A stretch of 64,000 nt of DNA from an uncultured beta proteobacterium (GTDB lineage Bacteria; Pseudomonadota; Gammaproteobacteria; Burkholderiales; Burkholderiaceae_C), in assembly GCA_903845935.1 (NCBI GenBank), contig CAIMZI010000011.1:1-64000 (forward strand). The letters run 5' to 3'. This document shows positions 52,472-62,045 of this stretch, piece by piece. The position numbers and the translations under genes were made by a program. The first letter of the stretch is position 1. Every line of letters starts with the position of its first letter. The notes beneath the pieces are model-generated. The model ran no database searches. It was given only the letters and a program-made list of their open reading frames with translations, and was not told the DNA's origin.

Positions 52472-53662
52472 ATGCAATCACACTTCTTGCGCACCGCCCT
52501 GGTTCTGGGCCTGCTGTCGGCAATCGGGCCTTTTGCCATCGACATGTACCTGCCCGCCCTGCCCTCCATTGGCGGCAGCCTGGGCGCCTCGGCGGGCGCG
52601 GTGCAGGCCAGCCTGATGGCCTTCTTTATCTCCCTGGGTCTGGGCCAGATCCTGTACGGCCCGGCCTCGGACATGCTGGGGCGCAAGCCGCCGCTGTACT
52701 TTGGCCTGGGGCTGTTTGCCGTGGGCAGCGTGGCCTGCGCCCTGGCACCCGACATCCAGACCCTGGTGGCCTGGCGCTTTGTCCAGGGCCTGGGTGCTTG
52801 CGCCGGCATGGTGGTGCCACGCGCCGTGGTGCGCGACCTGCATACCGGGCCTGAGGCCGCGCGCCTGATGGCGCTCTTGACCCTGGTGTTCAGCGTGTCG
52901 CCCATATTGGCGCCTTTGTTTGGCAGCTTTCTGATCGAGTGGAGCGGCTGGCGCGCCGTGTTCTGGGCGGTGACCGTGGCCGCCGCCCTGGCCCTGCTCT
53001 TGCTGGCCAGCAGTCTGGAAGAAACCCGTGGCGCCGAGCAGCGCGTGCGCAGCACGGTGCGCAGCGCCCTGGCCGGCTACGGCCTGCTGCTGCGCGACGG
53101 CCACTTCATCGGCCTGGTGCTGATTGGCGCCTTTGGCATCTCCAGCTTTTTTGCCTACCTGGCCAATTCCAGCTTTGTGCTGATAGACCACTACGGCCTG
53201 ACGCCGCGCCAGTACAGCTACGCCTTTGCTGCCAATGCGGCGTCCTTTATCGGCATGTCGCAACTCACCGGGCGCCTGGTCAAACGCTTTGGCATGGAGC
53301 CGCTGGTGCGTGGCAGCGTGGTCGGCTACGGCGTCTTCATGCTGCTTGCGCTGCTGCTAAATCTGGCAGGGCTGGACGGCATGTGGACCATGCTGAGCCT
53401 GCTGTTTGTGGGCTTTGGCTTTCTGGGCCTGGTGCTGCCCGCCTCATCCGTGCTGGCGCTGGATGCGCATGGCGAAATTGCGGGTACTGCGTCGGCGCTG
53501 ATGGGCACTCTGCAATTCATGACCGGCGCCGCCGTCATGGCCGTGGTTGGTCGCTTTGTGGATGGCACGGCAAGACCGATGCTGGCCGGCATTGCCGCCT
53601 CGGCCCTGCTGACCGGACTGATAACGGCCAGGACCCTGCGCGCTGGCAAGCCGGCGACTTAG
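52472..53662 (+). CDS. Bcr/CflA-family multidrug efflux MFS transporter
   Basis: A 396-residue, twelve-segment major facilitator. FAIDMYLPALPSIGG in segment 1 and LGQILYGPASDMLGRKPPLY (motif A) are Bcr/CflA landmarks; this family exports drugs such as bicyclomycin or chloramphenicol, and sulfonamides or peptides in some cases. The substrate is unknown. It is divergent from ubiU across 145 bases and overlaps the convergent universal stress gene stop by four bases. Confidence 0.9.
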   Translation: MQSHFLRTALVLGLLSAIGPFAIDMYLPALPSIGGSLGASAGAVQASLMAFFISLGLGQILYGPASDMLGRKPPLYFGLGLFAVGSVACALAPDIQTLVAWRFVQGLGACAGMVVPRAVVRDLHTGPEAARLMALLTLVFSVSPILAPLFGSFLIEWSGWRAVFWAVTVAAALALLLLASSLEETRGAEQRVRSTVRSALAGYGLLLRDGHFIGLVLIGAFGISSFFAYLANSSFVLIDHYGLTPRQYSYAFAANAASFIGMSQLTGRLVKRFGMEPLVRGSVVGYGVFMLLALLLNLAGLDGMWTMLSLLFVGFGFLGLVLPASSVLALDAHGEIAGTASALMGTLQFMTGAAVMAVVGRFVDGTARPMLAGIAASALLTGLITARTLRAGKPAT

Positions 53663-54114
53663 AAGTCTTCTTCAGGCGACGTCATCGCATCGGGCTTGAC
53701 GATCACCACCGGCACGGCGCTGGCGTGCAGCACCTCATTGGAAACCGAGCCCATCATGGCCAGGCGAAAAGCACTTTGGCCGCGCGCGCCCATGACGATC
53801 AGGTCGCAGGCAAAGCGCTCTGAAATGTCGATGAGGGTGTGGGCCGGATCGCCCTGGGCCACTTCGCACTCGTAGCTTATTTCGGCGGCATCCAGCAGTT
53901 CCTGCGCCGACTTGAGGGTGTGCAGACCGGCCTGCGCCGTGACCTGCTCCAGCACCTCGGGGTCGTGCGCGACGATCAGCTCATACAGGCTGGCCGGTTC
54001 CTGCACATTGGCCAGCACCACCTCGCCATGCAGGCCGGCCAGCAGCATGCGAATCGCAAAGCGCACGGCCTCCAGCGACAACTCCGAACCGTCAACGGGC
54101 AACAAGATTTTCAT
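53659..54114 (-). CDS. Universal stress protein
   Basis: A 151-residue UspA-family protein. MKILLPVDGSELS is the N-terminal strand and Asp loop. GARGQSAFRLAMMGSVS near residue 112 is the ATP-binding G-x2-G-x9-G-S motif, so it is probably the ATP-binding type. It helps cells survive starvation or low oxygen in related bacteria. The ATG at 54114 gives the family start. It lies 106 bases downstream of the P450 operon on the same strand. Confidence 0.92.
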   Translation of the reverse strand: MKILLPVDGSELSLEAVRFAIRMLLAGLHGEVVLANVQEPASLYELIVAHDPEVLEQVTAQAGLHTLKSAQELLDAAEISYECEVAQGDPAHTLIDISERFACDLIVMGARGQSAFRLAMMGSVSNEVLHASAVPVVIVKPDAMTSPEEDF

Positions 54115-54220
54115 GGCAGGCTCCTGGGACAAGACACACTTCAGCGTATGCGCAACTGCGAGGCAGCGCAAGCACAATATGCGGGTCCGGCTTGCGCCAG
54201 CGCAGGGCTTGTCCCCGGCC

Positions 54221-55474
54221 CTATTTTTTGATCAGTGCCGCCAGCTCACAACTGCTGTCGGCCAGCTGCGCCGGTGTCGGCGAGACCTGCGCGTCCAGCA
54301 GCTTGCGCACCGCCAGGTGGTCCTTGCCGGCGTTCACGCTGTCGGCGGCGATCAGCCTGCCCTGGCGGTAATGAAACACGCTAAAGCTGGCCACGTTGAT
54401 ATCACCCGCCATGTCGCCCCGTACCGCCCAGCTGTCCGCGCCCATGGACAGACCGGCCATCTGCAGCTTTTTGTCGTACTGGTCGCTCCAGAACCAGGGC
54501 GTGGCGGTGAAGGGCCGCTCCTGACCCATCAGGGCAGCGGCGGCCGACTTGCCTTGTTCGGTGGCGTTTTGTACCGACTCCAAGCGCAACAGGCTGCCAT
54601 CAGTCAGGCGCCGCGCCGTGCAGTCACCGGCCGCCACTATGGATTCATCGCTGCTGCGGCCACAGGCATCGACCACCATGCCGCGATCGCATTCCAAGCC
54701 CGCGGCTGCGGCGAGTTGGTCGTTGGCGCTGACGCCAATGCCCACCACCACCAGTCCGGCAGAAATCACGGCTCCGTCGGCCAGGCGCACGCCGCTGACG
54801 GCACCGGCCACATCCACCTCGAGCGCCGCGATCTGTGCGTTGAATACCAACTCCACGCCATGGCTGCGGTGCAGCGCCGCATACCAGTCGGAGAGCACAG
54901 GCGCCAACACCCGGCCCAGGAGGCGCGGCGCGGCTTCAAGCACGGTGACCGCCAGGCCCTTCTTGCGCGCCGTGGCCGCCACCTCCAGGCCGATGAAACC
55001 GCCGCCAATGACGACGACACCGAGCTGCTGGTCCAGGCAATGCGCCATGTGCTCAGCGATGCCCGAGGCATGGTCGCGCGAGCGCAGCGCCAGCACGCCC
55101 TGTGCCGAGGCACCGGGCAGGGTCAGGCTGCGTGGCGTGGCGCCGGTGGCCAGCACCAGGCCGGTATAGGGCAGGCTGCTGCCGTCGGCCAGGCGCACGG
55201 TCTTCGCAGCGCGGTCGATGAAGCTGACCGTGACGCCGCTGCGCAGCGTGATGTTTTTGCGCGCCAACACGTCGGCGGAGCGCATGGTGAGTTGCGCCGC
55301 ATCCATCTCGCCGGCCAGCCAGGCCTTGGACAAGGGCGGGCGGTGGTAGGGCGCATGGACTTCGTCACCCAGGATGGTGATGCCACCGGCAAAGCCCAAG
55401 GTGCGCAGGGCCTCGGCCGTCTGCACCCCGGCCTGGCCGGCGCCTATGACGAGCACCGTGTCGTCGGCTGTCAT
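54221..55474 (-). CDS. FAD-dependent ferredoxin reductase of the P450 system
   Basis: A 417-residue NAD(P)H:ferredoxin oxidoreductase of the putidaredoxin-reductase type. VLVIGAGQAGVQTAEALR binds FAD, LGVVVIGGGFIGLEVAATARKKG binds NAD(P)H, and VVAAGDCTAR closes the second FAD motif. The reductase passes electrons to the ferredoxin encoded four bases upstream (overlap) for the cytochrome P450. Start at 55474; the longer frame has no family sequence. Confidence 0.92.
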   Translation of the reverse strand: MTADDTVLVIGAGQAGVQTAEALRTLGFAGGITILGDEVHAPYHRPPLSKAWLAGEMDAAQLTMRSADVLARKNITLRSGVTVSFIDRAAKTVRLADGSSLPYTGLVLATGATPRSLTLPGASAQGVLALRSRDHASGIAEHMAHCLDQQLGVVVIGGGFIGLEVAATARKKGLAVTVLEAAPRLLGRVLAPVLSDWYAALHRSHGVELVFNAQIAALEVDVAGAVSGVRLADGAVISAGLVVVGIGVSANDQLAAAAGLECDRGMVVDACGRSSDESIVAAGDCTARRLTDGSLLRLESVQNATEQGKSAAAALMGQERPFTATPWFWSDQYDKKLQMAGLSMGADSWAVRGDMAGDINVASFSVFHYRQGRLIAADSVNAGKDHLAVRKLLDAQVSPTPAQLADSSCELAALIKK

Positions 55475-55794
55475 TCCTGCATCTCGGGCAGATGCACGAT
55501 CAGGCCTTCGAGTGCGGCCGTGGCCTTGATCTGGCAGGCCAGGCGGCTGTTGGGGCGGCGCTCGGCGGCCACGTTTTCCAGCATGTCGAGTTCCCCTGCG
55601 CTGGGCGCGGGCAGCTCGCCCAACCTCGCATCGTCCACATAGCAGTGGCAGGTGGCGCAGGCGCAGGAGCCGCCGCATTCGCCAACGATGCCGTCAATGC
55701 CATTGGCGGTGGCGCCCTGCATCAGGCTCCAGCCGTCGTTGAGGCTGATGGTGGTGGTCTGGCCGGACGATTCGATATAGGTGATGTTTGCCAT
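55471..55794 (-). CDS. Adrenodoxin-type [2Fe-2S] ferredoxin of the P450 system
   Basis: A 107-residue ferredoxin. Cys40, Cys46, Cys49 and Cys87 form the C-x5-C-x2-C-x37-C cluster of putidaredoxin/adrenodoxin; extra cysteines at 44 and 51 are unusual and may be neutral. It shuttles electrons from the reductase to the P450. It starts three bases after the P450 stop and overlaps the reductase by four bases. Confidence 0.93.
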   Translation of the reverse strand: MANITYIESSGQTTTISLNDGWSLMQGATANGIDGIVGECGGSCACATCHCYVDDARLGELPAPSAGELDMLENVAAERRPNSRLACQIKATAALEGLIVHLPEMQE

Positions 55795-55797
55795 TTT

Positions 55798-56973
55798 TTA
55801 TTGAACCTTGAGTTCCAGCACCAGCGGGCTGCGGAAGGTGCTTGAGGGCATCCAGGCCAACTGGTCGGCCACGCGTTTGTAGTCCGGCACCACCTTGTGG
55901 AACTCGTCAAACGCAATCTTTACCGCCAGACGCGCAATCGCCGTGCCCAGGCAGGCGTGCACGCCGCCGCCAAAGCCCAGATGGCCACGCGGCTTGCGCG
56001 TGATGTCGTAGGCATCCGGGTTCGGATACTGGCGCTCGTCGCGGTTGCCGGAGCCATAGGCCAGGCAGACAAAGTCGCCCTGCTTCATGGTCTGGCCATG
56101 CAGTTCCACATCCTTCATCAGGCGGCGGCGGAAGCGCTGGGCCGAGGTGTTGAAGCGCAGGCTTTCTTCAATCGCATCGGGCAGCAACTCCGGCTTGGCC
56201 ACCACCGCGCGGCGCGCTTCGTCAAAGGTCGCCAGGTTGTAGGCAAACATCATCATGAAGCCGCCCAGGGATTCGACACCGGCCATGATCAGCGTGGTGG
56301 TGGTGAGCAGCACCTCGCGGTCGTCCAGGCGGTCGCCATCGACCTCGGCCAGGGCAAAGTTGCTGATCAGGTCATTGCGCGGCTCGGCCCGGCGCATGGC
56401 GATCACCTTGGCAGCGTAGTCCTGCATCCAGTTGTAGGCGGCGATGTGCTCCGGGCCCTTGGCACGGGTGCGGGCATCGCTTTGCACCATCAGCACGGCG
56501 TTGTCGCGCACCGTCTGCTCATCGACGATGGCCTCGGCACCCATGGGCAGACCCAGCGCCGCCATCAGCACCTTGACGGTGAACTGCGACGAAACTTCCT
56601 TGAAGTCAAACTGCCTGGACCCCTTGAGCGCCCCAAACACTTCCTGCGCCACGGCGCGGATCGGCTCTTCCAGCGCCAGCAGATTGCGCTTCATGAAGGC
56701 GTGCTGGATCAGGCCGCGCAGGCGGTCGTGCTTCGGTGGGTCGGAGCTGCCCAGGGTGGCACCGGCGCGGCCGGGCAACTCGGTCATCAAATTTCCGCTG
56801 GCGCTCGAATAGGTCTGCCAGTCCTGGCCGGCCGAGACGATGTCGGAATAGCGCGACAGAATCCACATCTGGGCCTCGGGGCTCCAGAAGCAGGGCTGCT
56901 CGTCGCGCAGCTGCTGGTAATAGGGAAAGGGGTCCGCATCCACCGCGGGGGAATACGGGTCAAAGCTGAACAT
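55798..56973 (-). CDS. Cytochrome P450 monooxygenase
   Basis: A 391-residue soluble bacterial P450. The heme loop FGGGVHACLG has the heme-thiolate Cys341, ExxR is at Glu270-Arg273, and the I-helix oxygen-binding motif reads AGVES (231-235), with Ser235 in place of the usual Thr. GGAG precedes the ATG at 56973. With its ferredoxin and reductase it forms a complete class I system. The substrate is unknown; camphor-, fatty-acid- and aromatic-type substrates are all possible. The longer frame to 57363 overlaps the AraC gene and is rejected. Confidence 0.93.
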   Translation of the reverse strand: MFSFDPYSPAVDADPFPYYQQLRDEQPCFWSPEAQMWILSRYSDIVSAGQDWQTYSSASGNLMTELPGRAGATLGSSDPPKHDRLRGLIQHAFMKRNLLALEEPIRAVAQEVFGALKGSRQFDFKEVSSQFTVKVLMAALGLPMGAEAIVDEQTVRDNAVLMVQSDARTRAKGPEHIAAYNWMQDYAAKVIAMRRAEPRNDLISNFALAEVDGDRLDDREVLLTTTTLIMAGVESLGGFMMMFAYNLATFDEARRAVVAKPELLPDAIEESLRFNTSAQRFRRRLMKDVELHGQTMKQGDFVCLAYGSGNRDERQYPNPDAYDITRKPRGHLGFGGGVHACLGTAIARLAVKIAFDEFHKVVPDYKRVADQLAWMPSSTFRSPLVLELKVQ

Positions 56974-57072
56974 GGGCTGTCTCCTTGGATCTTGGTATGC
57001 CTGAACTGTAGGCGCACAGCGGCCAAAACCCATGGCATAAACCAGCGTGGCCCTTGGTACTTTTGGATCAAA

Positions 57073-58002
57073 ATGGAGCACATGCCCAAACCCGTCCGCA
57101 AGACCGCAACGCCTTCCACAAAGGCCGCCATCCCCACCTTTGCCCTCTACGGCGAAGCGGCGGTGGGCGCAGAGGAGCTGCTGCACATCGAAGAGGTGCG
57201 CGCCCGCAGCAGCCTGTACCAATGGGAGATTTCGCCGCACACGCACCGCGGCCTGTACCAGCTGCTGTGGGTGCAGCAGGGCGCGGTGGAGGTGGTGCTG
57301 GACGCCAACCGCCAATCGCTGACCGGCCCGGTAGCCATCGTGGTGCCGCCGGGTGTGGTGCACGGCTTCAAGTTCGCACCCGACACCGACGGCCTGGTGC
57401 TGACGGTCAGCACCCGCTTCATGCTGGAGGGCGAGTTTCAGGTCACTGGCGAGGCCTTTTGTGCCCTATTCGAGTCGGCCGCGGTGCTGCAGATTTCCGA
57501 GGACAAGACGCTGGGCGCACGCATGACGGCGCTGTTGCACAACCTGCTGCTGGAGTTCCACGCGCCACTCTCAAGCGATTCGCCGGTGCTGCTGTGGCTG
57601 GCGCGCTCGGTCTTGTGGCTGCTGACGCAGATGCGCCCGGAGCGCAGCGACACCGATGCCCACCGTGCCCTGCGCCAGCAGCGCCTGTTCACCCGCTTTC
57701 TGTTGCTGCTGGAACAGCACCTGCTGGACCACTGGTCCTTGCAGCAATACGCCGCCCGTCTGGGCTTGAGCACGCAACGGCTCAATCGACTCACCCGCGA
57801 GGTCAGCGGCCAAAGTGGGCTGGAGGTGGTGCATGCGCGCCTGACGCGCGAAGCCTGTAGACGCCTGATCTACACCGCAGCCCCGGTGGGCAATCTGGCC
57901 AGCGAACTCGGCTTTGAGGACGCGGCCTACTTCTCGCGCTTCTTCAAAAAGCAGACCGGCAAGACGCCGCTGGGGTTCCGCCAGGAACGCGAAGGGGTTT
58001 GA
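57073..58002 (+). CDS. AraC-family regulator, probable P450 operon regulator
   Basis: A 309-residue AraC regulator. An N-terminal cupin-like effector domain (SLYQWEISPHTHRGLYQLLWV, then GPVAIVVPPGVVHGFKF) is followed by a linker and a C-terminal double helix-turn-helix ending DAAYFSRFFKKQTGKTPLGFRQ. It resembles PobR-type regulators. It is divergent from the P450 operon across 99 bases. That gap holds TGGTATGCC at 56993-57001 and GGCATAAACCA at 57034-57044, an imperfect inverted pair that may be its operator. ATG 57073 or 57082. Confidence 0.87.
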   Translation: MEHMPKPVRKTATPSTKAAIPTFALYGEAAVGAEELLHIEEVRARSSLYQWEISPHTHRGLYQLLWVQQGAVEVVLDANRQSLTGPVAIVVPPGVVHGFKFAPDTDGLVLTVSTRFMLEGEFQVTGEAFCALFESAAVLQISEDKTLGARMTALLHNLLLEFHAPLSSDSPVLLWLARSVLWLLTQMRPERSDTDAHRALRQQRLFTRFLLLLEQHLLDHWSLQQYAARLGLSTQRLNRLTREVSGQSGLEVVHARLTREACRRLIYTAAPVGNLASELGFEDAAYFSRFFKKQTGKTPLGFRQEREGV

Positions 58003-58014
58003 GACGCACAAAGC

Positions 58015-58048
58015 AAAACGCCCTCCACAACAAAGCAAAGGGCGTTTT
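58015..58048. terminator. Bidirectional Rho-independent terminator
   Basis: AAAACGCCCT (58015-58024) and AGGGCGTTTT (58039-58048) form a perfect 10-bp inverted repeat with a 14-base loop. It lies between the convergent AraC and icd stops and can serve both. Confidence 0.85.
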
Positions 58049-58095
58049 GAACCGGGCCTTGCGACCCGTTGAGCAGACTACGGACTAAAGCAAGC

Positions 58096-60324
58096 TTATG
58101 CAGCGTCCACGATGGCGTTGAAGGTGGCGCTGGGGCGCATCACGGCCGTCACCTTGGCCTTGTCGGCCAGGTAGTAGCCGCCAATGTCCACCGGCTTGCC
58201 CTGCACAGCGCTGAGCTCTTCGACAATCTTGGCTTCGTTGTCGGCCAAGGCCCGGGCCATGGGGGCGAAGTGGGCCTGCAGGTCCTTGTCTTCGGTCTGC
58301 GCGGCGAGTTCCTGCGCCCAGTACAGCGACAGGTAATACTGGCTGCCACGGTTGTCGAGCTGGCCGGTCTTGGGCGATGGGCCCTTGTTGTTGTCCAGCA
58401 GCTTGCCGGTGGCAGCGTCCAGCGCCTTGGCCAAAATCTTGGCCTTTTGATTGCCGGTCTTGAGGCCCAGGTCTTCCATGGACACGGCCAGCGCCAGGAA
58501 CTCGCCCAGACTGTCCCAGCGCAGGTGGTTTTCTTCCACCAGTTGCTGCACATGCTTGGGGGCCGAACCACCGGCACCGGTTTCGTACATGCCGCCGCCT
58601 GCCATCAAGGGCACGATGGACAGCATCTTGGCGCTGGTGCCCAGTTCCATGATGGGGAACAGGTCGGTCAGGTAGTCGCGCAGGATGTTGCCGGTGGCGC
58701 TGATGGTGTCCAGACCTCGGATGACGCGCTCCAGCGTGTAGCGCATGGCGCGCACCTGGCTCATGATCTGGATGTCCAGACCGGTGGTGTCGTGCTCGTG
58801 CAGGTACATCTTGACCTTGGTGATCAGCTGCGCTTCATGCGGGCGGTACTGGTCGAGCCAGAACACCACCGGCATGCCGGAGTTGCGGGCGCGGTTGACG
58901 GCCAGCTTGACCCAGTCGCGGATGGCGGCGTCCTTGCACTGGCACATGCGCCAGATGTCACCGGCTTCCACGTTCTGGCTCAGCAGCACCTCGCCGGTGG
59001 CGACGTCCGTGATGTTGGCCACGCCGTCTTCGGCGATTTCAAAGGTCTTGTCGTGCGAGCCGTATTCTTCGGCTTGCTGGGCCATCAGGCCGACATTGGG
59101 CACGGTGCCCATGGTCTTGGGATCGAAGGCGCCATGCCATTTGCAGAAGTTGATGATCTCCTGGTAAATCCGGGCAAAGGTCGATTCGGGCATCACGGCC
59201 TTGACGTCCTTCAGGCGGCCGTTGGCGTCCCACATCTTGCCGCCGTTGCGGATCATGGCGGGCATGGAGGCGTCGACGATGATGTCGTTGGGCGAGTGGA
59301 AGTTGGTAATGCCCTTGGCCGAGTCGACCATGGCCAGCTCGGGGCGGTGCTCGTGGCAGGCATGGATGTCGCGCTTGATCTCGTCCTGCTGGCTTTGCGG
59401 CAGCGTGGCAATCTTGCCGTACAGGTCGGCCATGCCATTGTTGACGTTGACGCCGAGTTGCTTGAACAGGTCGCCATGCTTGGCAAAGGCGTCCTTGTAG
59501 AAAATCTTCACGCAGTGGCCGAACACAATGGGGTGGGACACCTTCATCATGGTGGCCTTGACGTGCAGCGAGAACATCACGCCGGTCTTGCGCGCGTCTT
59601 CAATTTCCTGCTCGTAAAAGGCTTCCAGCGCCTTCTTGCTCATGAACATGCTGTCGATCACTTCGCGGTCCAGCAGCTTGGTCAAGGGCTTCAGGACAAT
59701 CGTCTTGCCGCTGGTGGTGATGAGTTCCATCTTCACGTCGCGAGCGCGGTCCAGGGTCATGGACTTTTCGCCGTGGTAGAAGTCGCCGCTGTGCATGTGC
59801 GACACGTGGCTGCGCGAAGCCTGGCTCCACTCGGCCATGCTGTGCGGGTGCTTGCGGGCGAAGGCCTTGACGGCATTGGGGGCGCGGCGGTCGGAATTGC
59901 CTTCACGCAGCACCGGGTTCACCGAGGAGCCAATGCAGCGCGCGTAGCGCTGGCGGATCGCCTTGTCTTCGTCGGTTTGGGGATCTTCCGGATAATCCGG
60001 CAGGGCATAGCCCTTGCCTTGGAGCTCGCGAATGCAGGCAATCAACTGGCCCTGCGAGGCGCTGATATTGGGCAGCTTGATGATGTTGGCTTCGGGCCTG
60101 AAAGTCAGTTTGCCGAGTTCGGACAGGGTGTCTGGCGCGCGTTGCGCCTCCGTCAGGCATTCGGGGAAGGAGGCCAACACGCGGGCAGCGACCGAAATAT
60201 CGCTCTCGGCGACTTCAATGTCGGCCGGCTTGGCAAAGCTGCGGATGATGGGCAGAAACGCACAGGTGGCCAGGAAAGGCGCTTCGTCTGTGAGTGTGTA
60301 AATGATTTTTGACTTGTCTGCCAT
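58096..60324 (-). CDS. icd: Monomeric NADP-dependent isocitrate dehydrogenase
   Basis: A 742-residue enzyme, the length of the monomeric IDH class (about 740), unrelated in size to the 416-residue E. coli enzyme. It oxidises isocitrate to 2-oxoglutarate in the citric-acid cycle, making [22 protein letters not shown] near residue 130 binds isocitrate and [33 protein letters not shown] lies near 430. ATG at 60324 begins [16 protein letters not shown]; the longer upstream frame has no family sequence. Confidence 0.95.
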   Translation of the reverse strand: MADKSKIIYTLTDEAPFLATCAFLPIIRSFAKPADIEVAESDISVAARVLASFPECLTEAQRAPDTLSELGKLTFRPEANIIKLPNISASQGQLIACIRELQGKGYALPDYPEDPQTDEDKAIRQRYARCIGSSVNPVLREGNSDRRAPNAVKAFARKHPHSMAEWSQASRSHVSHMHSGDFYHGEKSMTLDRARDVKMELITTSGKTIVLKPLTKLLDREVIDSMFMSKKALEAFYEQEIEDARKTGVMFSLHVKATMMKVSHPIVFGHCVKIFYKDAFAKHGDLFKQLGVNVNNGMADLYGKIATLPQSQQDEIKRDIHACHEHRPELAMVDSAKGITNFHSPNDIIVDASMPAMIRNGGKMWDANGRLKDVKAVMPESTFARIYQEIINFCKWHGAFDPKTMGTVPNVGLMAQQAEEYGSHDKTFEIAEDGVANITDVATGEVLLSQNVEAGDIWRMCQCKDAAIRDWVKLAVNRARNSGMPVVFWLDQYRPHEAQLITKVKMYLHEHDTTGLDIQIMSQVRAMRYTLERVIRGLDTISATGNILRDYLTDLFPIMELGTSAKMLSIVPLMAGGGMYETGAGGSAPKHVQQLVEENHLRWDSLGEFLALAVSMEDLGLKTGNQKAKILAKALDAATGKLLDNNKGPSPKTGQLDNRGSQYYLSLYWAQELAAQTEDKDLQAHFAPMARALADNEAKIVEELSAVQGKPVDIGGYYLADKAKVTAVMRPSATFNAIVDAA

Positions 60325-60469
60325 GGGTTCCTCAGCTTTATGGTTGGTGCAAAAAAGAATGAATGTATGCGATGTTAGTGTAGATAAGCTGACAGCCTGG
60401 TCACTGTTTTGGCAATTGCTGCGCAAGATCAATGGCCGCCCCTCGCGGCTCTGTCAGACCTTCTGGCGC

Positions 60470-60727
60470 TTAGCGGTAGAAGGCTTCGACCCGGCCCTTG
60501 AGCTTGATCAGCAAGGGCCGTCCCTTGCGGTCCAGCGCCTTGCCGGCAGGTACCTTGACCCAAGCTTCGCTGATGCAGTATTCCTCCACATCGCTGCGCT
60601 CCTTGTCGTTGAAGCGGATACCGATTTCATGTTCAAAAACAGCCGCCACATGGTGCGGGCTGCGCGGGTCAATCGACAAATGGTCGGGCAGTTCGGGGCG
60701 CGGTGCGGATTCGGTCATGGGATTCAT
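60470..60727 (-). CDS. DUF3297 family small protein
   Basis: An 85-residue protein with LPDHLSIDPRSPHHV and GIRFNDKERSDVEEYCISEAWVKVPAGKALDRKG, matching DUF3297, a small family of Proteobacteria without known function. It lies 145 bases upstream of icd on the same strand. No ribosome-binding site is clear at ATG 60727; ATG 60718 is a possible alternative. Confidence 0.85.
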   Translation of the reverse strand: MNPMTESAPRPELPDHLSIDPRSPHHVAAVFEHEIGIRFNDKERSDVEEYCISEAWVKVPAGKALDRKGRPLLIKLKGRVEAFYR

Positions 60728-60984
60728 TTTTTAATGGGGAGAAAAACCGCGCCTGCGGCCACAGCCGGCAACAGCGCGTTGCAGGGCAGGATTTTGCATC
60801 CAAAAACCAAAGCGCTGCAGCTGCTTGCGACCGAAAAATCAGACCCCGTCACGGCCTTGCAACAAAGCTTCTATAGGCATTGCTGCCACATCTAGGATAA
60901 TGCGCGCTAACGCGCCTGCGAAACGGCTCAGCAAGTGCGTTGCAAAAATCCGGATCGCCGATCAAACCAAAAGGAAACAACATC

Positions 60985-61347
60985 ATGGCAACTGCAAAGA
61001 AGGCCGCCCCCAAGGCTGCAAAAACCCTCGTCAAGGCAACTGCACCCGCAGTGGCAAAAAAGGCTCCCGCCAAGGCTGTCAAGCCCGTCGCAAAAGCCGC
61101 AGCAAAGCCAGTCGCCAAGCCCGCAGCAAAACCCGTAGCCGCCAAGAAGGCTCCGGTGTCCAAGACCGCCAAGGCGATCGCCAAGATCAATGCCAGCCTG
61201 GTCAAGCTGGGTGAGCGCAAGGCCAAGATCACTGCCGACATCAGCGCACTGAAAGACCAGCGCGCAGCCCTGAAGGCGCCCGCCGTGGTCGCGGCTCCGG
61301 TAGCCGCTCCTGCCAAGGCAGTGAAGAAGGCCGCCAAGGCCAAGTAA
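60985..61347 (+). CDS. Histone H1-like nucleoid protein
   Basis: A 120-residue, very basic protein. The first 55 residues consist of Lys/Ala/Pro repeats of the AAKPVAKPAA type; a coiled segment at about 60-92 (KAIAKINASLVKLGERKAKI) follows, then another Ala/Lys tail. This is the layout of bacterial H1-like proteins of Burkholderiales and AlgP/HctB relatives. It probably binds DNA and compacts the nucleoid. AAGGAAA precedes the ATG at 60985. A terminator follows at 61401. Confidence 0.85.
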   Translation: MATAKKAAPKAAKTLVKATAPAVAKKAPAKAVKPVAKAAAKPVAKPAAKPVAAKKAPVSKTAKAIAKINASLVKLGERKAKITADISALKDQRAALKAPAVVAAPVAAPAKAVKKAAKAK

Positions 61348-61400
61348 GCCCGCCGCAATCGTCTGATTCGGTCGCAACACCGAGCCAGGCACTGCGCAGC

Positions 61401-61437
61401 ATGCCCCGCCAGACCAGTTCTCGCGGGGCATTTTGTT
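61401..61437 (+). terminator. Rho-independent terminator after the H1-like gene
   Basis: ATGCCCCGC (61401-61409) pairs with GCGGGGCAT (61423-61431), followed by a TTTTGTTT tract. It lies 54 bases after the H1-like stop and upstream of the next gene. Confidence 0.85.
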
Positions 61438-61510
61438 TGGCTGCGACCCTCTTGTTTGCCCTGTTTTGGCCGATATGGTTAGTGACACAAAACAATCGAG
61501 AACCAGCGGC

Positions 61511-61978
61511 ATGACCACTACCACCACATTGCTTAGAGAGTTGCCTTCCGAACTGGAAGTACTGCTTTGGAGCGGCCAATTGCGGAAAATTCGCTTCAAC
61601 GATTTTTCCGCATTGAAGCTGCTCTCCAATGCGGTCTGCTGCATCCGCAATGCCCGCAAGCCCGCCTTCAGCAGCATGGCCCGGTTTTTCATGGTCAACG
61701 ACGGCATTCACTCCCTGTGCATGGGGGTCACCTACATGCACGGCCTGCTGCCCGCAGGCCTGGTGGGCCACCGCTCGATGGTGATCCAGGTCGGCTGCGA
61801 GATGCTGCACCTGCCGCTGCAAGTGCGCGACCAGATCATGTATGCCAGCGCCCACCAGGAACTGATCACCTATGGCTCGACCGAGCCGGTGGAGGAAGCG
61901 GACGCCATGCAACTGGTGTGGCTGGGCGACCAGGCGGTGGCGCAGGCACGCCGGGTCTACCCGGACTGGTTCTTTTAG
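61511..61978 (+). CDS. Conserved-looking protein of unknown function
   Basis: A 155-residue soluble protein starting MTTTTTLLRELPSELEVLLW and ending YPDWFF. Residues 35-75 carry two Cys (SNAVCCIRNARK) and a Met/His-rich stretch (CMGVTYMHGLLPAG); no motif I recognise. Codon use matches its neighbours, so it looks like a real gene. The ATG at 61511 follows the terminator; the frame extends upstream to 61433 but through the terminator. It is 67 bases before nadC. Confidence 0.6.
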   Translation: MTTTTTLLRELPSELEVLLWSGQLRKIRFNDFSALKLLSNAVCCIRNARKPAFSSMARFFMVNDGIHSLCMGVTYMHGLLPAGLVGHRSMVIQVGCEMLHLPLQVRDQIMYASAHQELITYGSTEPVEEADAMQLVWLGDQAVAQARRVYPDWFF

Positions 61979-62045
61979 CGGCCTACGCGGCCCGGCCCGC
62001 AGCCTACCCAAGCGGCGAACGGCCGGGCTTGGCAAGGCTTGGCTT

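Noticed and set aside
52327..53055. N-terminal extension of UbiU to base 53055
   Set aside because: It runs antisense through the MFS gene, and its translation is Arg/Ala/Pro-rich without U32 features.
58069..60312. Open frame of 747 codons on the + strand opposite icd
   Set aside because: It is an antisense frame of a GC-rich gene; its translation is His/Gly/Leu/Val-rich without any domain, while the minus strand encodes a full isocitrate dehydrogenase.
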